The notes beneath the pieces were generated by a model. The model was not told the origin of the DNA. It ran no database searches and was given only the letters and a program-made list of their open reading frames with translations. Position numbers and translations under genes: made by a program. A stretch of 64,000 nucleotides of DNA from Rapana venosa (Eukaryota > Mollusca > Gastropoda > Neogastropoda > Muricidae), in NCBI GenBank assembly GCA_028751875.1, contig CM054162.1, positions 12,031,889 through 12,095,888 of the forward strand, read 5' to 3'. Positions 11,341 to 22,593 of this stretch are shown piece by piece. Position 1 is the stretch's first letter. Every line of letters begins with the position of its first letter.

Positions 11341-11418
11341 GTCTCTCTGTCTGAGGCTGTCTTGTCAGTCAGTCAATCAGTCTGACTGTCTCTGCCTGTC
11401 TCTGTCTGTCTGTATGTG

Positions 11419-11493
<75 letters not shown>
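10215..11493. repeat. 1.3-kb CT/GTCT block with higher-order structure
   Basis: CT dinucleotide runs are punctuated by GAGGCTGTCTCTGTCAGTCA words (10470, 10697, 11116, 11352) and by two family A SINE tails (10570-10640 and 10993-11060, GCTTATTC or GCTTTATC then TTGTCATTGTCATTG). The SINE tail and the long GTCAGTCAATCAGTCTGACT word both recur at about 420 bp. Confidence 0.85.
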
Positions 11494-11494
<1 letters not shown>

Positions 11495-11496
<2 letters not shown>

Positions 11497-11751
11497 GAAC
11501 TCAGAAATTTAATGTATCTTGGCCTTAGGCCATAATACATGGTTGGCGTAGGAGAAATTGACAATGCCACAGAGTGGGCAAAAACCGGATAACATACACA
11601 ATACCAAGCTCACTTTCAGTGAAAGAAATAATGAAGACAATGTACAAATGCATAAAAATACATATGTATCAAACACAATTCACTATTTTGATCTAAGTGC
11701 CAACCATGTATTATGGCCTAAGGCCGAGATACATTAAATTTCTGAGTTCTG
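11495..11751. mobile_element. MITE-like element with 53-nt terminal inverted repeats
   Basis: Left arm 11495-11547 starts CAGAACTCAGAAATTTAATG and ends CATGGTTGGC. Right arm 11699-11751 is its reverse complement with one visible mismatch (TATCTTGG against TATCTCGG). About 150 bp of AT-rich sequence lies between and has no transposase frame. It sits inside a CT repeat, so a target-site duplication cannot be read. A non-autonomous DNA transposon is the natural reading; the superfamily is unknown. Confidence 0.8.
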
Positions 11752-11904
11752 AGTTCTCTCTCTCTCTCTCTCTTTAGGTATTTAAGGTCAAGAGTCCACA
11801 GGAAGACTATCAATGGCAGGCCACCGCCAGGCCACCAGCCAGAGGAGGGCCCTACACTGCTGCAGGGTCACTTACACTTTGGTGGTGTTCAGTGGTGCCT
11901 GTTC

Positions 11905-12241
11905 TGAGCTGACATAATAGTAATAATAATAATGTATGGAATTTATATAGCGCTGAATCTTGTAAAGCAACAAATCAAAGCGCTCAGATTTTATTTCATA
12001 CCACTTTAAGTCACGGCAGATTTCTCTCCGTGAAATTCGGGCTGCTCTCCCCGGGGAGAGCGGGAGAACGCGTCGCCACTTAGCGCTGCGCCACCCTTTC
12101 ACCCTTTTTTTTTTTTTTTTTTTCTGCAGCTGTATTTGTTTCCCTATCAGAGTGGCTTTTTTCTAAGAATTTTGCCAGGGACAACTCTCTTGTTGCCGTG
12201 GGTTTTTTTTACGTGCGCTAAATAATTACGTGTAACACACG

Positions 12242-12272
<31 letters not shown>

Positions 12273-12408
12273 TAGCGCCCAGACCACCACTCATGGTCTA
12301 ATGGATGGGGGAAAAATTTCCGGTCCAAACGGGGTACGAACCGCCGCACACTTCAGACCCGGACTTTTGGCTTTCTAGACAGGCGCGTTACCTCTAGACC
12401 ACCGATCC
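11905..12408 (-). mobile_element. family B SINE, near full length
   Basis: On the minus strand it runs from a tRNA-like head (GGTGGTCTAGAGGTAACGCG box A type and GGTTCGTACC box B type), through GACCATGAGTGGTGGTCTGG, CATCCG-type, TTGTCCCTGGCAAAATTC and CACTCTGATAGGGAAACAAA blocks and GAAATTTCACGG-type sequence, to the TTGTTGCTTTACAAGATTCA tail, GCGCTATATAAATTCCATAC and ATT repeats. It matches the copies at 41730-42152 and 58771-59252. A non-coding Pol III-type retroposon. Confidence 0.85.
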
Positions 12409-12489
12409 TCACTCTCTCACATAATACACATACACAGGCCACCACCTACTAAGCCCTCTCTGAAGTCGAACAGTCTTAACCACTCGGCT

Positions 12490-12740
12490 AGGTGTTACAC
12501 TCTCCCAAAAGTCCTTCGGATGAGACTATAAACCGAGGCCCCGTGTGCGAACGCACGCAGAACATCTTGCGCACACATTAAATCCTGTTCCGGTTTTCGT
12601 TAGAGTAGGCCATTGTGTGCCGGTGGGAACAGATGACAATTTACAAAACCGCATACACACGGGAACTAGATGTAAAAAGGTACACGAGTGCTTATTCCAT
12701 TATCCTCGATATAAAAGAATAAAATAAAATAGAATAAACA
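12490..12740 (+). repeat. family A SINE, headless
   Basis: Reads GTCCTTCGGATGAGACTATA, a CATCTTGCGCACACATTAAA block, TAGGCCATTGTGTGCCGGTG, then CTTATTCCATTATCCTCGAT and an (ATAAA)n tail. An inverted tRNA-like box (CTTAACCACTCGGC) lies just upstream. Confidence 0.85.
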
Positions 12741-12914
12741 AATAGTTCTTCGCCATTTATAGCCCTTGAAGTTTACCAGTCCTAGAGATGTCTTGGACTT
12801 TGTTCTTCTCTTCTGACCTACCTTGTGGGAAGCCTGCAAGACACACTGCAAGGAACTGTTGGCGCTGTGTTCCAATGAAGCCTCAAGGAAAAATCATGTT
12901 GTTCGTTGCTTCGA

Positions 12915-13045
12915 TTTTACGTCTGTTCACAAAGTGATATTAGACCGGCTGGAAGCGAAAAGCGGAACAGGATTTAACGTCTGCGCAAGATGTTCTGCGT
13001 TCGCACACGGGCCTCAGTTTATAGTCTCATCCGAAGGACTTTGAC
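12915..13045 (-). repeat. hairpin motif copy and family A SINE fragment
   Basis: 12915-12956 carries ACGTCTGTTCAC-AAA-GTGATATTAGAC, a copy of the motif described at 36534. It is followed by a minus-strand family A piece (GCGGAACAGGATTTAACG, CATCCGAAGGACTTT). Confidence 0.7.
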
Positions 13046-13195
13046 ATTCAGTTCAACAGTTAAGTTGATGGACGTGTGCAGTGAAATGGATACCTATTCC
13101 TAAATAATTTAAACAGTACATAGAAAAGGACTGAACAATGATAACAACAATTAAATACACGAGAAATGCTAATATAGTTTATGATAAAACTATAA

Positions 13196-13304
13196 CAAAT
13201 GTGTGTGTGCGTGCGCGCAAGCGTGTGAATATGTGTGTGTGCGCGTGCATTCGTGCGTGTGCGTGCGGGCGCGTGTGTGTGTGTGTGAGTGGGGGGGGGG
13301 GGGT
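13196..13304. repeat. GT/GCGT microsatellite and poly(G)
   Basis: TGTGTGCGTGCG units end in a G run. 13310-13745 holds no recognisable gene; a GGCTTTGAATCCC word there may be an old tRNA-like box B. Confidence 0.85.
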
Positions 13305-13811
13305 TCAATTTGATATATGATTTTTTTTAAGTAGTTTAAGACCCAAAAAAAAGGTATTAAAAACAGGAAACATCATGTTGTTACCAACCACCGTTGCCCA
13401 ATGTTTAGCACAAAGGGTTTGTGCCTGGACCTGGCTTTGAATCCCTAAACAGTCAGGCTGTTTCTTATTTCGGACTCTGGCCAGCTCTTACCCAGGGTGA
13501 GTTTGCTATGGGTTCATTGGGAAGACTGGGACCATACAGTCGAGCTTCGTCCACTTTACGGATGTGGCTTTAAGAGTGTTGTTCAAGTTAGCTGACCAAC
13601 GTTCCAGGTGTCTGTATCTCTCAGGCCAGGTTTAAAAAGGGGGCATTTGAAGGCAAAACTGGAAGAATTTTTTTTTCCAGATGTGGGTCTGGAATTCGTA
13701 TGAGAATGTCTTACAAACTTTAAAAAAACAGAAAACCCCCAAAACCTGGTAGAAGTCTGAAATAAAATGCTGTATTAGAGTTGGTTTTCTTTCTTCTTTG
13801 CGTTGCCTGGG

Positions 13812-14342
13812 TTATATTGTGAGACCAGATCTTCTAAGGAATTCAGCAGTTGCCTGCAGGTCATCCACCGTGCCGTACAGTTTCTGCTCCAGAGGCGTGG
13901 GCTCAGGCCACACTTCCAGCCTTAGCGTCTGGAGGGTCCTGCAGTCTTGTAGGATGTGGGCCGTATCCTGTTCTTCTTCTCCACAGGGGCACATAGCAGA
14001 TGGTGCAATTTTCAATTTCTGTGGAGGGTGTTTATTATCCTGTTGTGCCCTGTGCGTAGTCTGAAAATGACCACCTGTGCTTGTCGTGAAAGCTGGTGAT
14101 AAGGGTCTAGTTTGAGTGGTGAATCTGAAGAGAGATTTGATGATGGTTTTCATCTCCATTTGGTTGACAGAATTGTTCTCTTGCTCCTCTATTGCCCCTA
14201 TTTTGGCCATCTTGTCTGCTTGTTCATTTCCTTTAATGCCGCAGTGGGAGGGGATCCACTGGAGCTCTATGCGTAGGGCGTTAAGGCTGTGCAGTGCCTT
14301 CTCCATATCTTTCAGTTGTCCGGCATTATAGGACTGCAGCAC
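13812..14342 (-). pseudogene. LINE RNase H C-terminal part with Cys/His motif
   Basis: 176-codon open segment with LQWIPSHCGIKGNEQAD, which carries the catalytic His and Asp of RNase H1-type domains, followed by a CPCGEEEQDTAHILQDC zinc-knuckle-like end typical of I-group LINE polyproteins. It ends LRRSGLTI and a stop. The upstream catalytic Asp (TDALSVLQ, about 14360) lies just before the open segment. Confidence 0.85.
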
Positions 14343-14518
14343 AGAGAGTGCGTCGGTCAGGAAGACGACTTGGGTGTTGTTGTCCCCTCTGCTGTTGATG
14401 ACTTTGCTGCATGGATCAGGGCTTCTACTTCAGCCTTGTAGCTAGTACAATGCAGGCCTGTTGGAATAGCTCCAGCCTGCCATTCTCCACTAGGGTACTG
14501 AATGTAGACCCCCGCACC

Positions 14519-15100
14519 TCAACACTTGACAGCATCAGTTGCTGATCCATCGATGTATATGTGAATCCAGCTTTCTTTGGGGTATCTTTCTTCCAACTTG
14601 GCTAGTGTGAGAGTCTTTTTCAAAATTTCACTCTGCTCATTTTTTGTTGTTATGTGGGGGACAGAGGTATTTACTTTGGTATCAGTTCTTCTTTCTTCCC
14701 ATGGTGGTGTGTCAAGAGAGAAAGAGAGAGGTTTGACATGGTCTGGAAGCTTTGCTTGGTATTTTCGTACTAGGCCTCTAGTTTCAAGGGCAAAGCTAGA
14801 TCGCTTTAGCCTGCCTGAGGATAGTTGTTTTATCCTTGTCTTCATTGGGTGATCTGTAGTGCACTCGTATTTCTTTGATTGTATCAGGGCCTTCTGTTCT
14901 CTTCTTGTAGATAGGGGAGGAATGCCAGTCACTTCTTCCATTTTGTTGACTGGTGTAGACTTCATTGCCCCTGTTATGATTCTTAGTGCTTGATTTTGGA
15001 CCTTGTCAAGAGTTTGATGGTGAGGTCTTACTGCGCCTTGGTAGACTGTCTTCAGTAATTTTGCATTTGCTCCCCAGTTGGTTCCGGCCAGTTTCCGCAT
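14519..15100 (-). pseudogene. LINE RT thumb and start of RNase H
   Basis: 193-codon segment. AGTNWGANAKLLKTVY and LDKVQNQALRIITGA are the conserved post-catalytic RT region. IHIYIDGSAT near the end holds the first RNase H Asp. Upstream, between 15100 and 15330, the frame continues through INREKSTATLF and DHQTYLGVTFDKRMT but is broken by TGA codons, most simply explained as TGG changed to TGA. Confidence 0.85.
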
Positions 15101-15316
15101 GATGTTTATTTTTCTTCTGGCTTTGTTCTCTGCTTCATTTATATGGGCTTTTCATGTCATTCGCTTGTCAAAAGTGACTCCCAGGTAGGTTTGATGATCC
15201 TCAAATTTTAGCGTGGTGTTTCCAAGGGTAAGTTTCCCAGGTTTTGCTTTGGGTGAGAGCGTGAAAAGAGTGGCTGTGGACTTCTCCCTGTTGATTGTTA
15301 CGCACCAGCTTTCAGC

Positions 15317-16120
15317 TCATGCTACAACACTCTCCAGGGCAAGTTGCATTCTATAGGTTGCTGTTGTTGCATGCTCTTCGTTGCTCCAGAGTACCAGGTC
15401 GTCTGCATAAAGCGCGGCATGTACACCTCTTGGTAGTTCTGCGACCACATTGTTGATGAAGAGGATGAACAAGTGGGTGAGAGCACACCTCTCTGGGGAA
15501 CACCCTGCCTCAGTAATACATTTCGGCCACAGTGGCCATCCACCGATACTCTGGCTCTTCGGTTGTGCGGGTAAGATTTGGTCCACTGGTACATGTTGCC
15601 TTGGATGCCATTTCGCAGGAGTTTCACAAGGAGGCCGTCTTTCCAGACCTTGTCAAAGGCCTTCTGTAAATCAATAAAGACCGTCAGAATGACCTTCTGA
15701 GACTGGAAAGCATCCTCTATAACTTGGGACAGGTGAGTTGTTTGATCTTCTGTACTGTCTGAATCCAGCCTGCTCAGGCGCCACGATGCCCTCAGACTCC
15801 AGATAAAGCTGCAGGCGCTGGTTTACAATACGCTCCATAGTCTTACAGACACAACTAGTAAGGCTGATGGGACGGTAGCTTGCAGGTTTGCCTTTGTTCT
15901 TGCCTCTTTTAAGGATGGGAATCATTGTAGCTTCCTTCCAGCACTGTGGAACCTGCCCCTCTTTCCAGCTGAGGTTGAATATGTCCAAAAGAGTTTGGAG
16001 TGACGAGTTGCCTAAATGTTGTAGCATCTCCTTTGTGATGTTATCAGGGCCAGGAGATTTCTTTTTCCTCAACTTCTGGATGGCTTGTTTCAGTTCGGCC
16101 ATGGAGAGGTCGTGTTTCAT
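15317..16120 (-). pseudogene. LINE reverse transcriptase core
   Basis: The 16120-15671 part carries KKKSPGPDNITKEML, PILKRGKNKGKPASYRPISL and APEQAGFR. The frame then shifts, and 15627-15317 carries GVLSPT and ALYADDLVLW, the catalytic YADD box. All RT motifs are present but lie in different frames. Confidence 0.9.
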
Positions 16121-16941
16121 GGCATCATGTGTAGGGCGATTTTGTGCTAATCTGTCCTTTTTCTCTGTTCTTACTTCCTTCTGTAAGTGCTTGGGAATGG
16201 TGGTGTTGCTTTCTTCTGTGTAGGTGCTTGCGAAGGGTTTGCAGCTGCTTTTCCTGTTTGCATCTGTCCATCTTCCTCTAGGGTGATCTTCTGTCCCTTG
16301 GTACCTTCATCATTCATTGCCTTCATTAGACGGTAGACTTTGGCGGTATCCTTCTCCATATTTAAACTTGCCGTCTTTTCCTTCCAGCCTGCACGCTTGT
16401 TCTCTATCTTTGTTCTTAGGTGTTTGGCGGCACATTCTTTCAGCTTGATGTTATTTTCTTGGCTCGGCTGTGTCTCAGCTTTCTCTCTGGCTTCATTAAG
16501 AGCATCATGAGTCCCGCTGCAGCGCTTCAGACCATATGGCTTGTAGTCTTTCCTTGCTCCCCTTGGTATGCACTCCTTAGCACTTGAAGGATGCTGTTGT
16601 TAAACTCCTTCACAACTTTGTTGATGTTCCTTCCCTCTGTCTTGATGTTTCTTGTCAGCTCGTTCGTTCTAATGCTGAAGAGAGCCCATTTCCCTTTCTT
16701 GTAGTTCCATCGTGGGTGTTGGGCATGTCCAGGCATTTCAACACCACTAATGGGAGGATAACGGGCGATGGTCACTTCCACCTAGTTAATGTTCAACCTT
16801 TCTGCTGATCTTTCTGAGGATGTCATCAGTGCAGAAAAGCCAGGTCCGGTGTGTGGTTGTATGCCAGCGGCGGGAGTAGAAGGTCGGTGGATCAGTGGGA
16901 TCATTGACAAGGATTTAGGTGGTGTTCATCTTGCAGTTCTA

Positions 16942-17370
16942 CTACTTCTCCTCGTGAGTCCGAGGTATTGTATCCCCACTCTGGGACCGGCTGTTGAAGT
17001 CACCAGTGATGAGGAAGTCCCCTGTTGGGACCTGGATGCTGTCCAGCGCTAGCAGCTTGTCGTCAGGGCAATAGTAGTTGACGATGTTGAGGATGCTGTT
17101 TGAGGTGGACACCTTAACTTGAAGATATTCGGATTCTTTCATGTATCTAGTTGTTTCACTGGCGTTTAGATTGTTTCTGACCAGTGTTAGCACTCCTCCT
17201 TTCCTTCTCCCTTGACGGTCACTCCTGAACACCTGATAGCCTTTAATCTTGAAAGTCTTCCCTTCCTGCAGATGTGTTTCTTGAATGCAGCAGATGCTTA
17301 TATTATTCACATGTAGGAACTGTTGGAGATCTTCCCTCTTGGTTGAAACCCCTTCTGCATTCCATTGCAT
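16942..17370 (-). pseudogene. LINE AP endonuclease domain
   Basis: It starts MQWNAEGVSTKREDLQQFL and continues ICCIQETHLQ, GGVLTLVRN and LITGDFNSRS. These are the N, E (QETHL) and GDFN motifs of APE-type LINE endonucleases. The C-terminal SDH motif is not in this segment. 16781-16171 minus carries the downstream linker in fragments. Confidence 0.85.
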
Positions 17371-18186
17371 GATGTTGACTGAGGGGGGCTCTTTCTTTGG
17401 TTAGCCAGTCGCTGTCCTTGCTCGCCTCCTGACTCCACAAGACGAGACGAAGGGACCTCCAGTCGCTTGGGTGGGTTCCTTGAGGCCTGGAACCCGGCGC
17501 TTGCAACCTGCCTGGCGGATCCCCACAGGGCAGCACCATTCCAATTGATCTGGTCTCTAAACATCATTTAAGGCTATATTACATGGTGTCGTGTTTTGGT
17601 TGGAGCGCCTGACGGCCCGACACCTCTGATTTCAGCTCCTTTAGCGCATGACAGGGTTTCCTCCTGGGTGTTCTTCGAGTTTTCCTTCTCCATGCATGGG
17701 TTTGAAATCATAGTTTTCCGCTCTCCTAGGTGGATTTTGTCAGAAAAACAGGCTCCACCTACCCTACCTGGTTATCCCGCCAGGCACTCGGTCTCCCCAC
17801 AGCAGGTCTTTGCGAAAACAGGGGACACCAACGAGTAGGTGCCTGCTGTGGAAAGTTGCGATAGGAGAGGCTATGCAGCACCATTCTGAAGGGTACCCCT
17901 CTTGCCTGGCAAGCCAAACAAGAGGTTGCAGCTTCACTATCCCTGGGAAGCAGAGGTGTAGAGCGGAGGCTCAGAACTGCACATACTTCCCTTCACAGGC
18001 GGGATATCCAGCGCCAGACCCTGTGGTCCCCCACAGTTGGTTTTCATTAAATTGATGTTTCCTCACAAGTCTTCTGGCGTACTTCAAGGAGAAAATGTAT
18101 TACTTTTATTGCTTCCATTTTTTTTCTGGATCACATTCAAACTGGGGGTTTTTCGACAGTAAAGAAAGCAGAAGAGATAGCTATAA

Positions 18187-18226
18187 TGAATAATGCTTTA
18201 CACACACACACACACACACACACACT
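18187..18226. repeat. CA microsatellite
   Basis: (CA)n followed by a short GGCCTAGGCCTAG-rich patch at 18260-18290. Confidence 0.9.
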
Positions 18227-18519
18227 TCAATATACAAACACCCACAGCAGCCCTACATTAGGCCTAGGCCTAGTAGGCCCTAGTAGTCGGCCTGTTATAA
18301 AAACAGAATCAGCCGACCGGTTTTCCCAGCGCGACTGACTAAAAATATTCTCACCCACCACCTGAATAACTGATCGAGTTATTGAATACATAGATCTGTA
18401 TCTCAGATCAGGAACCTCGCTCTATCCTACCGTCGCCACACTCACACACACGGAGAGATAACAAGAAGACGGCGCTTAGCGACTATCGGCCAAGACTTGG
18501 CACTGATCTAAAAGCGATC

Positions 18520-18545
18520 ACCACTGGCGCCATTTTGATCTGTCC
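18520..18545. promoter_or_regulatory. possible YY1-type site
   Basis: GGCGCCATTTTGATC resembles a YY1 element (AANATGGCG on the minus strand), often found near metazoan transcription starts. 18300-18530 is less repetitive and more GC-rich than its surroundings. No first exon could be tied to it, so this is only a hint. Confidence 0.2.
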
Positions 18546-18699
18546 GTGATTTTATCAGTAAGCAAATTTGTGTAGAAATAAGATTGCATTGTATTGTACT
18601 GTATTGTATAGTATTGTATCGTAATTCTATATAATTATGTAATATAATGTATTGTAATAATGTAATTGTATATAAATATTGTATTGTGTTGTATTGAAA

Positions 18700-18795
18700 A
18701 CTACTTTCAGTCATAGCAGATTTCTCTGCGTGAAATTCGGTCTGCTCTTCCCTGAGGAGAGCGTGTCGCCACAAGAGCAGCGCCACCCTTTTTTT
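18700..18795 (-). repeat. family B SINE fragment
   Basis: GCAGATTTCTCTGCGTGAAA, GGTCTGCTCTTCCCTGAGGA and AGCAGCGCCACCC, the minus-strand 3' part of family B. A GTATT-rich stretch at 18585-18695 precedes it. Confidence 0.8.
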
Positions 18796-19060
18796 CCTCC
18801 CTAGTTTTTGCAAGTTTTATTATGTGATCTGTTACTGATTGATTGGAATCTGGGAGGTTGGTCAGTTGTGGTCAGTGAATCGCTGAGACTGAATAGAATA
18901 CTTGTTCGGAGTGGTGGTGGTTTAGTTTGTGTTGTTGATACAGTTATTGTGATGCATTGTGTTGTGTTGGTTTGCATTACACAGTTTATTTATATCGTGA
19001 CATACTTTTGTTTGTGTGTGCGTGTTTATTTTTCCCTTCCTCGTTTATTTCCCTGTCAGT

Positions 19061-19119
19061 GGTGCAACAAGCGTGTGAAAGCAATGCGACTATGCATGCA
19101 TTTTCGTGTCTCTGATTGT

Positions 19120-19158
<39 letters not shown>

Positions 19159-19343
19159 GTTGTTGTTGTTGTTGTTGTCTTCAATTTAACGTTTGTTCAC
19201 TCTAAGTGATCATAGACGATGTGTGTGTGTGTGCGTGCGTGTGTGTTGTATAAATCTAGTGTGGTATTGTATGTATATATTTATGGTGCAACAAACATGA
19301 GAAAGCAATGTGACTATGCATGCATTTTCGTGTCTCTGATTGT

Positions 19344-19410
<67 letters not shown>

Positions 19411-19687
19411 TATAGATCTAGTGTGGTATTGTATTGTATATATTTATGATGCAACAAACGTGAGAAAGCGATGTGACCTGTGTGCATTTTTGTGTCTGAT
19501 TGTCAGTGTGTCTGAGTGTTGGATAATATGTGTGTGTGTGTGTGCGTGTGTGCGCGCGCGCGCGCGCGCCTGCGCGGTGTTGTATAGATCTAGTATGGTA
19601 TTGTATATATTTATGGTGCAACAAACGTGAGAAAGCGATGTGACCGTGTGTGCATGTTCGTGTCTCTAATTGTCAGTGTTGGTTACT

Positions 19688-19690
<3 letters not shown>
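19061..19690. repeat. higher-order tandem repeat containing GT runs
   Basis: Four units begin GGTGCAACAA or GATGCAACAA at 19061, 19285, 19448 and 19615. Each has a core of about 65 bp (GAGAAAGC, TGTGACTATG-like, TCGTGTCTCTGATTGTCAG), a GT run, then TATAGATCTAGTGTGGTATT and TATATATTTA. The GT run length sets the unit length (163-224 bp). Confidence 0.85.
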
Positions 19691-19765
<75 letters not shown>

Positions 19766-20278
19766 GTGTGTGTGTGTGTGCGCGCGCGTGTGTGTGTGTG
19801 TGTGCGCGCGCGCGTATGTGTAGAGAAAAGCAATGGAAAGTAATCTCATACACGTATTAACCAAATCAGTAGGGCTTGGGAATAACGCGCGAGCCTCTGT
19901 GTGTGTGTGTGTGTGTGTGTGTTTGTGTGCGCGCGCGCGCGTGCGTTTTCAATATGTGTGGCAGTTCAGTTTCGTTAATAGTGTGGCAAGTCGAGTGTTT
20001 ACCTAGCGGAGGTAAAGCATACACCTTGTGGTATATAATACACATTATAATAACAAGACTTCCTAGTGGCTGACTTTGTACTTTCCATTTTTTATTTCTT
20101 TTCGCTCCCCCCCCCCCCCCCCCCCCCCCCCCCCTATGAATTAGTGGTGCGATAACTATTGTGTGTAAGGTGGCTTTGGTGGTATGTAGGCTATGTAGTT
20201 TCTAGCCCGTTCAATTTCGGTGTCCGTGTATGTGTGTGTGTCTGAGTGTCTGAGTGTGGTGTGTGTGTGTGTGTGTGT

Positions 20279-20322
<44 letters not shown>

Positions 20323-20405
20323 TGAGAGTATGTGTGTGTGTGTGTGTGGTGTGTGTGAGTGTGTGTGTGTGTGTGTTGTGTGTGTGTGTGTGTGTGGTGT
20401 GTGAA
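19690..20405. repeat. GT/GCGC microsatellites and poly(C)
   Basis: GT and GCGCGC runs at 19690-19815, 19898-19945 and 20225-20403, and a C run at 20106-20134. The stretch between them (19946-20100) has no coding signal. Confidence 0.9.
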
Positions 20406-20435
20406 GTTCAAAGATTTATTTTTATTTATTTTATT

Positions 20436-20776
20436 TTATTCTTTTATATCGAGGATAATGGAATAAGCACTAATGTGCTTTTTTACAACCAGTCACCGTG
20501 TGTATGCGGGTTTGTAAATTCTGTCATCTGTTCCCACCAGCACACAATGGCCTGCTCTTACAAAAAGCGGAACAGGATTTAACGTGTGCGCAAGATGTTC
20601 TGCATGTGTTTGCACACGCGACTTCGGTTTACAGTCTCATCCGAAGGACTTTTGGGGAGAGTGGAGTCTGCACTGATGTTAACTCCAGGGGAACATATCC
20701 CCTTGAACGGGAATCGAACTCGGGTCGTCAGATTGCGAGCACAATGTTCTAACCACTAGGCTACCCCGTCCCCCAC
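20436..20776 (-). mobile_element. family A SINE, full length
   Basis: On the minus strand the head reads GGACGGGGTAGCCTAGTGGT and TAGAACATTG (box A type), then CCCGAGTTCGATTCCCGTTC (box B type), followed by the body GTTAACATCAGTGCAGACTC, CCTTCGGATGAGACTG, GCACACGTTAAATCCTGTTC, CATACACACGG and the end CTTATTCCATTATCCTCGAT with ATAAA repeats. It is the reference copy for family A in this window. Confidence 0.88.
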
Positions 20777-20778
20777 TC

Positions 20779-20816
<38 letters not shown>

Positions 20817-20910
20817 ACAATGACAATGACAATGACAAATTCTTTTATTTCGAGGATAATGAATAAGCACACATGTGCTTTTTTACATCCAGTCCCCGCC
20901 CGTTAGGGAT
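20776..20910 (-). repeat. GT run and second family A tail with (GACAAT)n
   Basis: GT run 20778-20814, then (GACAAT)4 and ATTTCGAGGATAATGAATAA with ACATCCAGTCCCCG. This tail variant matches those inside the CT block at 10.6 and 11.0 kb. Confidence 0.8.
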
Positions 20911-21917
20911 ACATCTTAATAATAATAACCCAATACTTATACGTCTCGCAATAAAAAACAAGGGAATAACCCTTTTCAAAACAGCTCCCCCCCAACAACA
21001 CTCCCCCCCCCCCCCCCCAAAAGCAAGCAATTAAAAGAAAATCCTAAGAATACCCCACCCCTACCCCCACCCCCCAAAAAACCCTAACCAAAACAAACAA
21101 ACAAACAAAAGAGAAGGAAAAACCAAACCAACAAAAGATGAATAAAAAGAGAAAAACAGACAAACAACAACAGCAAGAACAAGAGCAACAACAAAGCCAA
21201 GAAAAATAACACAACCAAACTTAATAAGTCATAAAGATAAACATCTACACATTGTCAAATGGTACACATACTTGTTACACATAATTATAAGATATTGAAA
21301 TAGGGCACTCATTAAAACTTAAGTACAGAGGCAAGTCCAATAAAGTATTTGAAAATATAAAAATATAGATCCTTCATCAGGATATACTATGACTATAAGC
21401 AGGACGATAAAAGGTGAGAGAGAGACAGAGACAGAGAGTGTGTGTGTGTGTATTTCAGAGATAATATCCAATATATAAATCCCAAAACAGTATGCGATCC
21501 CATCAACACTCATTTTAGATTATACTCGTTTCAAATTATATGTCATGATAATGAAATAAATTTAATACCCATACATCCACACAATAAAAACAAGAAACAA
21601 ATCAAGAAGAAATTAAAAACTATACAGTCGTTTAGGGAGAGAATATGGGTGGGTGAGTGAGTGAGTATTTTGTGTGTGTGTGTGTGTGTGTGTTTGAGCG
21701 CGCGCGCGTGTGTGTGTGTGTGTGTTTGAGTGTGTGTGGGGGGGGGGGGGGGGGGGGTGTTTCAGGGATAATACTAAATATGTAATACTCACATAGCACA
21801 CGATCAACACAAACATTTTTTTAATTATGTTCATGCAAAATTGAATGTCATGGTAATAAAATAAGAGCAATACCCATACACTCTCATAATAAAGAGGGGG
21901 GAAAAGCCAATAAAGTC

Positions 21918-21967
<50 letters not shown>

Positions 21968-22166
21968 ACAGATATTTGTTATTCTATTTTCCTGTAAATA
22001 AATCTGTTTGTTTTAACAACACATAGATTTAGATCTACTTTCGGCATATCAAATCTGTCGATGTTTGGATTAGTCTATTCTAAGACTGACTTCGCTAGTA
22101 AATATAGTTTTAGACCCAAGAAAGAGGGGGGAAAACTGTCCTATGAATGTGGGGTTTTTTTCTTTG

Positions 22167-22224
<58 letters not shown>

Positions 22225-22480
22225 TCTCTTCTCTCCCCTCTCTCTCTCAAGAAGAAAGATAATGGCAGAACTTATTTAATCTTAGATATCAATGCTTTCA
22301 GTGTAAAAGAAAATTGTGTCTAATGTGTATTTTTGCTTTACTTTGAAATTTTGAACAAATTTGTTGTATACACGCACATACACTCCCCATCTCCCTCTGC
22401 ATTTCAATTGTGGCCCGAGGCTGATGTTCAATAACAACATTTTCATTTCATTTCATTCAAGTGCTTCTATTTGTTTGTTT
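20910..22480. other. AT-rich intergenic or intronic stretch
   Basis: Mostly A-rich low-complexity sequence with a poly(C) run (21002-21018), GT/GC and poly(G) (21670-21758), a GA run (21918-21964) and a CT run (22170-22225). I see no gene and no recognisable transposon. Confidence 0.6.
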
Positions 22481-22484
22481 TTAC

Positions 22485-22550
22485 AAGATTCAGCGCTATA
22501 AAAATTCCATATACTATTATTATATTACTCTCGCTCTCCTACTCTCATCA

Positions 22551-22593
<43 letters not shown>

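Larger units (their letters stand above)
13790..17560 (-). mobile_element. I-like non-LTR retrotransposon (APE, RT, RNase H), degenerate
   Basis: On the minus strand the order is AP-type endonuclease (17370-16942), linker (16781-16171), reverse transcriptase (16120-15100), RNase H and a C-terminal Cys/His motif (15100-13812). This domain order is that of the I group of LINEs (I/Nimb/LOA types); the exact clade is not assignable by eye. Frames are split by frameshifts and TGA codons, so the copy should be dead. No clear ORF1 is visible. The boundaries are approximate: the 5' side may extend into 17560-18060, and the 3' end lies near an A-rich stretch at about 13750. Confidence 0.85.

Noticed and set aside
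12823..13044. 73-codon plus frame (CKTHCKELLALCSNE...)
   Set aside because: It runs into the hairpin motif and a family A SINE; no supported borders.
21319..21870. Small frames in the AT-rich region
   Set aside because: Short, composition-driven, interrupted by GT/GC and G runs.
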